Assembly (NCBI GenBank): GCA_945834545.1
Contig: CAMAHO010000062.1
Span: 1-10,666 of the forward strand
DNA: 10,666 bases
Origin: an uncultured Lachnospiraceae bacterium
GTDB lineage: Bacteria > Bacillota > Clostridia > Lachnospirales > Lachnospiraceae
Direction: 5' to 3'
In this document: positions 5,522 to 10,666 of the stretch, one piece after another
How the letters are laid out: the number at the start of each line of letters is the position of its first letter
Numbering within the stretch: the stretch's first letter is position 1
The notes under the pieces: model-generated
The model's input: the letters and a program-made list of their open reading frames with translations, nothing else
Told to the model about the DNA's origin: nothing
The model's database searches: none
Position numbers and translations under genes: made by a program

Positions 5522-7156
5522 ATGCCTGTTACAGATTTACTGGAAAGAAATCATAAATTATATGGGGACGAGGTAGCCTTGGTGGAGTTAAACCCTACAA
5601 TGGCAGAAACCCGGAGAACAACCTGGAAGGAGTATGATTTGGTGCAGAGCACAGAGCCCACTCCTTACCGAAGAGAAATCACCTGGAGTGTTTTTGATGA
5701 AAAGGCGAACCGTGTAGCAAATATGCTGCTGTCCAGAGGCATCAAGAAGGGTGACAGAGTGGCCATCCTGATGTTTAACTGTTTAGAGTGGCTCCCCATC
5801 TATTTTGGCATTTTAAAGACCGGTGCAATCGCCGTTCCTTTTAATTTCCGCTTCGCAGCAGATGAGATTAAGTATTGTGCAGAACTTGCTGAAGTGCATG
5901 TGCTATTCTTTGGCCCGGAGTTTATTGGCAGAATTGAGTCCATCGAGGAGACCTTAAGCAAGGGACGACTTCTCATCTACGTGGGAGACGGCTGCCCCAC
6001 CTTTGCAGAGAATTACAGAGAGCTTGTGGCAGACTGCAGCTCCCAGCCGCCTAAGATTCTTTTGACCGATGAGGATGATGCGGCTATCTATTTCTCCTCC
6101 GGTACAACAGGTTTCCCGAAGGCGATTTTACATAATCATGAGAGCCTGTCCCAGGCAGCGGAAATGGAAATGCGTCATCACGAGACCGGCAGGGAGGATA
6201 ACTTCCTGTGTATTCCGCCCCTGTATCATACCGGCGCAAAGTTCCATTGGATGGGAAGCTTGTGCGCGGGAAGTAAGGCAGTTCTCTTAAAGGGAACGAC
6301 TCCACAGCAGATTTTGGAGGCTGTATCCAAGGAGCATTGTACCATTGTCTGGCTGCTGGTGCCATGGGCACAGGATATTTTAGAGGCTCTGGACAGAGGA
6401 GACATTAAGTTAGAGGATTACGATTTGGAGCAGTGGAGATTGATGCACATTGGTGCTCAGCCGGTTCCACCTTCACTGATTAAGCATTGGAAGGACTACT
6501 TCCCTAATCATAAATATGATACCAACTATGGCCTGTCTGAATCCACCGGTCCCGGTTGTGTGCATCTTGGCATGGAAAACATCCATAAGGTGGGTGCCAT
6601 CGGCGTTCCGGGATATCATTGGAAATGTAAGATTGTGGATGAGAACGGGACAGAGGTGAAGCAGGGTGACGTTGGCGAGCTTTGCGTGAAGGGTCCCGGT
6701 GTTATGACCTGCTATTACAATGATCCCAAGGCTACAGCCGAAACGATAAAGGATGGATGGCTTTGCACAGGAGATATGGCTATGCAGGACGAGGACGGCT
6801 TTATTTTCCTGGTAGACCGGAAAAAGGATGTCATAGTCAGCGGTGGTGAGAATATCTACCCTGTACAGATTGAAAACTTCCTCAGTGCCTTTGATAAGGT
6901 CAGTGATGTGGCAGTCATTGGTTTGCCGGACAAGAGACTAGGTGAAATTACCGGTGCAATCATATCCATTAAAGAGGGAATGACCTGTACAGAGGAAGAA
7001 ATCGAGGAGTATTGCCAGGCTCTGCCCAGATACAAGAGACCGAAGAAGATTATCTTTGCTGAGGTTCCCAGAAATGCTACCGGTAAGATTGAAAAGCCTG
7101 CACTGCGCAAAAAGTACGGAGCAGAGCAGCTTGTGGCACAGCAGATTGAAGGTTAG
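5522..7156 (+). CDS. AMP-forming acyl-CoA synthetase/ligase (ANL superfamily)
   Basis: This 544-residue enzyme activates a carboxylic acid as the acyl-AMP and transfers it to CoA; whether the acid is fatty, aromatic or bile-type cannot be told from sequence. The core motifs are complete: P-loop SSGTTGFPK (192-200), NYGLSESTG (335-343), TGD with D418, hinge DRKKD (432-436), and the C-terminal PRNATGKIEK with catalytic Lys522. It has no signal peptide or membrane segment. The start is set by AGGAG at 5511-5515, six bases before ATG 5522. An in-frame extension to 5471 or 5474 exists but lacks a ribosome binding site and overlaps the dyad. An unusual N-terminal stretch (about 26-53) adds residues before the normal TW-F-ANR segment and looks like a partial duplication, with TTWKEYD at 33-39 and ITWSVFD at 53-59. 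No clear terminator follows. Confidence 0.93.
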   Translation: MPVTDLLERNHKLYGDEVALVELNPTMAETRRTTWKEYDLVQSTEPTPYRREITWSVFDEKANRVANMLLSRGIKKGDRVAILMFNCLEWLPIYFGILKTGAIAVPFNFRFAADEIKYCAELAEVHVLFFGPEFIGRIESIEETLSKGRLLIYVGDGCPTFAENYRELVADCSSQPPKILLTDEDDAAIYFSSGTTGFPKAILHNHESLSQAAEMEMRHHETGREDNFLCIPPLYHTGAKFHWMGSLCAGSKAVLLKGTTPQQILEAVSKEHCTIVWLLVPWAQDILEALDRGDIKLEDYDLEQWRLMHIGAQPVPPSLIKHWKDYFPNHKYDTNYGLSESTGPGCVHLGMENIHKVGAIGVPGYHWKCKIVDENGTEVKQGDVGELCVKGPGVMTCYYNDPKATAETIKDGWLCTGDMAMQDEDGFIFLVDRKKDVIVSGGENIYPVQIENFLSAFDKVSDVAVIGLPDKRLGEITGAIISIKEGMTCTEEEIEEYCQALPRYKRPKKIIFAEVPRNATGKIEKPALRKKYGAEQLVAQQIEG

Positions 7157-7265
7157 ATTTATCTGCAGACAATGTAACAGCAGCGGTACCTGGCGGGTTT
7201 TTTGCTGGCTTGGGTACTGCTATGCGACATAATTCCCCGGGGTTTTTATTTCCTGAAAAAAGTAC

Positions 7266-7294
7266 TTGATTTTTATGTTGCAGCATGGTAGAAT
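7266..7294 (+). promoter_or_regulatory. Sigma-A promoter of the tRNA gene
   Basis: TTGATT (7266-7271), a 17-bp spacer and TAGAAT (7289-7294) form a strong promoter match. The expected start near 7301 lies about seven bases before the tRNA 5' end, so the tRNA has its own promoter. The DNA between the acyl-CoA ligase stop and this promoter (7157-7265) holds only an imperfect inverted repeat (AGCAG and TACC near 7180, GGTA and CTGCT near 7215) and no gene. Confidence 0.8.
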
Positions 7295-7307
7295 ACTACT
7301 TGCGTTG

Positions 7308-7382
7308 CGGGGTGTGGCTCAGTTTGGTTAGAGCGCCTTCTTAGGGAGGAGGAGGTCGCAAGTTCGAATCTTGTCACTCCGA
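7308..7382 (+). tRNA. tRNA-Pro with anticodon AGG, CCA end not encoded
   Basis: A full cloverleaf can be folded. The acceptor stem is 7308-7314 with 7375-7381 (seven pairs, one G-T wobble). The D-stem is GCTC/GAGC, with a GG-containing loop. The anticodon stem is CCTTC/GGAGG and its 7-nt loop is TTAGGGA (7341-7347). There is a 5-nt variable loop and a T-arm with TTCGAAT (7363-7369). The anticodon at 7343-7345 is AGG, which reads proline CCU and, if A34 is converted to inosine, also CCC and CCA. C1-G72, A73 and G37 are bacterial tRNA-Pro features. The bases after A73 are CGA, so the CCA tail must be added by nucleotidyltransferase. The gene stands alone with its own promoter and terminator. 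Confidence 0.92.
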
Positions 7383-7387
7383 CGATA

Positions 7388-7427
7388 GACCCATAGATAC
7401 CGAAAGGTATTTATGGGTCGTTTTGTT
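7388..7427 (+). terminator. Intrinsic terminator of the tRNA gene
   Basis: A 14-bp stem (7388-7401 with 7406-7419, one G-T wobble) is closed by a GAAA tetraloop and followed by GTTTTGTT. It starts five bases after the tRNA 3' end, so the transcript carries only a short trailer. Confidence 0.9.
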
Positions 7428-7445
7428 ATAGGGGATTTGTGACTC

Positions 7446-7474
7446 TTGCGAAATCATAGCGAAACCGATACAAT
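7446..7474 (+). promoter_or_regulatory. Candidate sigma-A promoter for ygiQ-rlmD
   Basis: TTGCGA (7446-7451), exactly 17 bases, then TACAAT (7469-7474) give a good match just after the tRNA terminator and about 38 bases before the ygiQ start codon. It would drive both ygiQ and the overlapping rlmD. Confidence 0.7.
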
Positions 7475-7511
7475 GGAAGGAGCTATGATTTATTTATTTT
7501 GAGGAAATGCG

Positions 7512-9485
7512 ATGAACGGTTTTTTGCCAATTACAATGGAAGAAATGAAAGAGCGAGGCTGGGAGCAGGCTGACTTTGTGTATGTCATAGGAGATGCCTA
7601 TGTGGACCACTCCTCCTTTGGCCCGGCGATTATCAGTCGTGTGTTGGAGTCCAGAGGATATAAGGTGGCTATCATTTCTCAGCCGGATTGGACCAATGAG
7701 GAGAGTATAGCCACCTTTGGTCTGCCAAGACTGGGTTTTCTGGTATCTGCAGGAAATATGGATTCTATGGTGAATCATTACACGGTGAATAAGAAACGCA
7801 GAAGCTTTGATGCCTACACACCGGGAGGCGTAGCCGGGAAACGGCCGGATTATGCCACAGTGGTATATTGTAATCTGATACGCAAAAAATATAAGGGTGT
7901 GCCCATTATCATTGGCGGAATCGAGGCAAGCCTTCGAAGAATGGCTCATTATGATTACTGGTCAGATAGGCTGAAGCATTCCGTTCTTGTAGATTCCGGG
8001 GCCAATCTGTTGATTTACGGTATGGGGGAATTGCCCATTGTGGAGATAGCGGATGCATTGGATAGCGGAATTGCCATTGAGGATATCACCTATGTGTCCG
8101 GCACTGTCTATAAGGCAAAGGATGTGACGGAAGTGCTTGAGAGCCGTCAAGGGATAATGTTGCCGGATTTTGAGGAATTACAAAGAGACCGCCTGGCCTA
8201 TGCACGAAGCTTTTATGTGCAATACCAAAACACTGATTTTGTCACAGGCAGACCCTTGATTGAAAAATATGGAGAAAAGCGCTATATCGTGCAAAATCCC
8301 CCCACCAGACCCTTGACCACACAGGAGATGGATGATGTCTATGAATTGCCCTACCAGAACACCTATCATCCGTCCTATGAAGCCTTGGGAGGAGTCAGTG
8401 CTATACAAGAGATTAAATTCTCCTTGACTAGCAACAGAGGATGCTTTGGCGGCTGTAGCTTTTGTGCCCTGACCTTTCATCAGGGAAGAATCGTGCAAGC
8501 AAGGAGTCATGAATCCCTCATAAGAGAGGCCAAGCGGATGACCAAGGAGCCGGATTTTAAGGGCTACATTCATGATGTAGGGGGTCCCACAGCAAATTTC
8601 AGGCGCCCCGCCTGCGATAAGCAGCTTACCCACGGGGTTTGCACCAACAAGCAATGCCTATACCCCACACCCTGTAAAAATCTGGTGACAGACCACAGCG
8701 ATTATATTGCCTTACTTCGAAAGCTGCGAGCACTGGAGGGCGTGAAAAAGGTCTTCATCCGTTCCGGAATTCGCTTTGATTTTCTACTGGCAGGTTCCAA
8801 TGACAGTTTCCTCACAGAGCTATGCAAGTACCATGTAAGTGGGCAGCTTAGAGTGGCACCGGAGCATGTCTCCGACCATGTATTAGACCTTATGGGAAAG
8901 CCCAGAAATGAGGTGTACAAAGAGTTTTGCCGACGGTTTGAAAAGGTAAATAAAAAGCTGGGAATGGACCAGTATGTGGTGCCATATTTGATTTCCTCTC
9001 ATCCTGGGTCGGATTTAAAGGACGCCATTGCATTGGCGGAAAGCATCCGGGATATGGGCTATATGCCGGAGCAGGTGCAGGACTTTTATCCCACACCGTC
9101 TACCATTTCCACCTGTATGTACTATACCGGCGTGGATCCAAGGACTATGAAGCCGGTAAGGATTACCTCAAGCCCTCATGAAAAAGCCATGCAGAGGGCA
9201 TTGATACAGTACCGTAAGCCGGAGAACTACCAGCTTGTAAAAGAGGCCTTGCTAAGGGAAGGCAGAGTGGACTTAATCGGCTATGACAGAAAGAAATGTC
9301 TGATTCCTCCAAGGCAGGAGAAAGAGGAGAAGAAGGATAAACAGAAAAATGGGCAGAGAAGGAATGCAACACAAGATCAACAAAAAAACAGACAGAAAGG
9401 GAACAAAGCCGGTACAAAAGTCGTCAAAAACAAATCCCAACAGAGCAAACAAGAAAGGGCGAAGCACAACCGGAAAGACAGATAG
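7512..9485 (+). CDS. ygiQ: YgiQ-family radical SAM protein
   Basis: This is a 657-residue member of the YgiQ (UPF0313) radical SAM family. Its reaction is not established. The N-terminal region opens in family style, with DAYVDHSSFGPAIISRVLE (28-46), and resembles a cobalamin-binding-type Rossmann fold. The radical SAM motif is C311-x3-C315-x2-C318 within RGCFGGCSFC and would hold a 4Fe-4S cluster that cleaves S-adenosylmethionine. A second Cys-rich stretch follows, as is usual in this family: ACDKQLTHGVCTNKQC and then PTPC. The family's C-terminal region includes YYTGVDPRTMKPV. Residues from about 602 form a Lys/Arg/Gln/Asn-rich, probably disordered tail, which is encoded in DNA also used by rlmD in another frame. 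GAGG at 7501-7504 lies seven bases before the ATG. A two-codon frame, ATG-CGA-TGA at 7507-7515, overlaps the start and may be chance. Confidence 0.93.
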   Translation: MNGFLPITMEEMKERGWEQADFVYVIGDAYVDHSSFGPAIISRVLESRGYKVAIISQPDWTNEESIATFGLPRLGFLVSAGNMDSMVNHYTVNKKRRSFDAYTPGGVAGKRPDYATVVYCNLIRKKYKGVPIIIGGIEASLRRMAHYDYWSDRLKHSVLVDSGANLLIYGMGELPIVEIADALDSGIAIEDITYVSGTVYKAKDVTEVLESRQGIMLPDFEELQRDRLAYARSFYVQYQNTDFVTGRPLIEKYGEKRYIVQNPPTRPLTTQEMDDVYELPYQNTYHPSYEALGGVSAIQEIKFSLTSNRGCFGGCSFCALTFHQGRIVQARSHESLIREAKRMTKEPDFKGYIHDVGGPTANFRRPACDKQLTHGVCTNKQCLYPTPCKNLVTDHSDYIALLRKLRALEGVKKVFIRSGIRFDFLLAGSNDSFLTELCKYHVSGQLRVAPEHVSDHVLDLMGKPRNEVYKEFCRRFEKVNKKLGMDQYVVPYLISSHPGSDLKDAIALAESIRDMGYMPEQVQDFYPTPSTISTCMYYTGVDPRTMKPVRITSSPHEKAMQRALIQYRKPENYQLVKEALLREGRVDLIGYDRKKCLIPPRQEKEEKKDKQKNGQRRNATQDQQKNRQKGNKAGTKVVKNKSQQSKQERAKHNRKDR

Positions 9486-10653
9486 GGCAGACACTAAGAA
9501 ATCAACAAAAGGCGGCTGTCCCATGGCGGAGGTCTGTGGCGGCTGTGACTATCAGGGGATTCCATATGAAAAGCAGCTTTCTATGAAGCAAGCCAGAGTG
9601 AAGGAACTTTTAGGGGACTTCGGTAAGGTGGAGCCCATACTCGGTATGGAGAATCCAAACTATTACCGCAATAAGGTGCAGCATGTATTTGGAAGAGACA
9701 GGAAGGGCAAAATCCTGGCAGGCTTTTATGAAGCAAAATCCCACAGAGTGGTGGATGTGGACGAGTGTCTGATCGAGGATAAGAAAAGTCAGGAGATCAT
9801 CAAAACCATCAAGGATATGCTACGTTCCTTTAAAATTACTATTTATGACGAAGACACCGGGTATGGTCTATTACGACATGTCCTTGTGAGGAGAGGCTTT
9901 GCATCCGGCGAAATCATGGTGGTTTTGGTTTCAGCCAGTGTGATTTTCCCTTCTAAGAACAATTTCGTCAAGGCACTTCGGGTAAAGCACCCGGAGATTA
10001 CCACAGTTGTGCTAAATGTGAATGATAAGAATACCAGCATGGTCTTAGGGGAAAGAAACATCACCCTGTATGGACCGGGATTTATAAAGGATACCCTTTG
10101 CGGCTGTACCTTCCGGATTTCCCCCAGCTCCTTTTATCAGGTAAATCCGGTTCAGACAGAGAAGCTGTATCGCCTGGCTGTGGAGTATGCCAAACTGCGC
10201 AAGGAGGATACAGTGATAGATGCCTATTGCGGAATAGGAACCATAGGACTTGTAGCCGCCTCAGGCGCGGGGAAGGTTATCGGAGTGGAGTTAAATCCCA
10301 ATGCAGTCCGAGATGCGAAGATAAACTGCAAGGAAAACCAGATTCAGAATGCCCTGTTCCTCCAAGGAGACGCTGGCGAGTTTATGAGCCTGATGGCCAG
10401 CCGTGGGGAGCACGCAGATGTGGTCTTTATGGACCCGCCCAGGTCCGGCAGCACAGAGCAGTTTATGGATGCTGTGGCTCTCCTTGCACCCTCCAGAGTG
10501 GTCTACATTTCCTGCAATCCGGAGACCTTGGCAAGGGATTTGAGATATATGAGGAAGAAAGGGTATCAGGTGGAGAAGATACAGCCGGTGGAAATGTTTT
10601 GTGCGACAAGCCATGTGGAGACTGTGGTGTTGCTACAAAGAAAGGATATGTAG
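9349..10653 (+). CDS. rlmD: 23S rRNA (uracil-C5)-methyltransferase, RlmD/RumA family
   Basis: This enzyme methylates a uracil at C5 in 23S rRNA using S-adenosylmethionine; U1939 is the E. coli RlmD site, and Gram-positive relatives may also modify U747. C57-x5-C63-x2-C66 and C140 match the 4Fe-4S ligand spacing of E. coli RumA. The catalytic domain has FYQVNP, SAM motif DAYCGIGTIG (291-300), DPPRSG (362-367), nucleophile C389 in ISCNPETLARD, and E424 near the C-terminus. The usual N-terminal TRAM domain is absent; about 55 basic, low-complexity residues replace it. The only starts before C57 are ATG 9349, with AAGGA 11 bases upstream, and ATG 9364, which touches its purine run. A start at Met59 would lose C57. 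The gene therefore overlaps ygiQ by 137 nt or 122 nt, implying translational coupling. TrmA/RlmC relatives are the alternative. Confidence 0.9.
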   Translation: MGREGMQHKINKKTDRKGTKPVQKSSKTNPNRANKKGRSTTGKTDRADTKKSTKGGCPMAEVCGGCDYQGIPYEKQLSMKQARVKELLGDFGKVEPILGMENPNYYRNKVQHVFGRDRKGKILAGFYEAKSHRVVDVDECLIEDKKSQEIIKTIKDMLRSFKITIYDEDTGYGLLRHVLVRRGFASGEIMVVLVSASVIFPSKNNFVKALRVKHPEITTVVLNVNDKNTSMVLGERNITLYGPGFIKDTLCGCTFRISPSSFYQVNPVQTEKLYRLAVEYAKLRKEDTVIDAYCGIGTIGLVAASGAGKVIGVELNPNAVRDAKINCKENQIQNALFLQGDAGEFMSLMASRGEHADVVFMDPPRSGSTEQFMDAVALLAPSRVVYISCNPETLARDLRYMRKKGYQVEKIQPVEMFCATSHVETVVLLQRKDM

Positions 10654-10666
10654 AAATCCTTGAATT

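Noticed and set aside
7235..7247. CCCCGGGG followed by TTTTT as a terminator of the acyl-CoA ligase gene
   Set aside because: The palindrome has no loop, so a stable hairpin cannot form; no other convincing terminator was found in 7157-7265.
7507..7515. Two-codon frame ATG-CGA-TGA overlapping the ygiQ start
   Set aside because: The ribosome binding site lies only two bases from this ATG and is better placed for ATG 7512; a frame this short is easily chance.
1..10666. CRISPR array, phage, defence or biosynthetic cluster
   Set aside because: No regularly spaced repeats, integrase, transposase or cluster-type genes are visible; apart from the palindromes, the content is ordinary chromosomal.

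Overview
The window looks like chromosomal DNA of a low-to-mid-GC anaerobic Firmicute, most likely a Lachnospiraceae-type Clostridium. This is inferred from strong AGGAGG-type ribosome binding sites, the gene families present and sigma-A-like promoters; no species marker such as rRNA is present. Most genes are ordinary housekeeping or metabolic genes. I see no phage, CRISPR array, toxin-antitoxin pair or obvious defence system.

Layout. Positions 1-3936 hold a polyphosphate and nucleotide-housekeeping cluster on the plus strand: the 3' two thirds of an exopolyphosphatase with an HD domain (ppx), polyphosphate kinase (ppk1), and a Maf-type nucleotide pyrophosphatase. Ppk1 makes polyphosphate and Ppx degrades it. 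A small, very acidic protein of unknown function follows at 3979-4242. A metal-dependent amidohydrolase runs the other way at 4416-5264. It is divergent from an AMP-forming acyl-CoA ligase at 5522-7156. A stand-alone tRNA gene with its own promoter and terminator lies at 7308-7382. It folds as tRNA-Pro with anticodon AGG. The window ends with a YgiQ-type radical SAM gene and an RlmD-type 23S rRNA uracil-C5 methyltransferase gene, whose reading frames overlap by 137 nt.

The most unusual DNA is intergenic. Two long, nearly perfect palindromes lie at 3194-3319 (46-bp arms) and 4254-4364 (51-bp perfect arms). They share an arm plan beginning GGGACGG and ending GTCCC. The second is followed by a solitary 31-nt half-copy, and a shorter hairpin between ppx and ppk1 shares a small motif with it. 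This looks like a REP/REPIN-like or MITE-like repeat family; that reading is inferred from structure only. The first palindrome contains the ppk1 stop codon and ends just before the maf ribosome binding site, and the second separates two convergent genes. Other points worth checking are the A34 proline tRNA, the double-coding basic tails of ygiQ and rlmD, and nested dyad symmetry in the acyl-CoA ligase leader.
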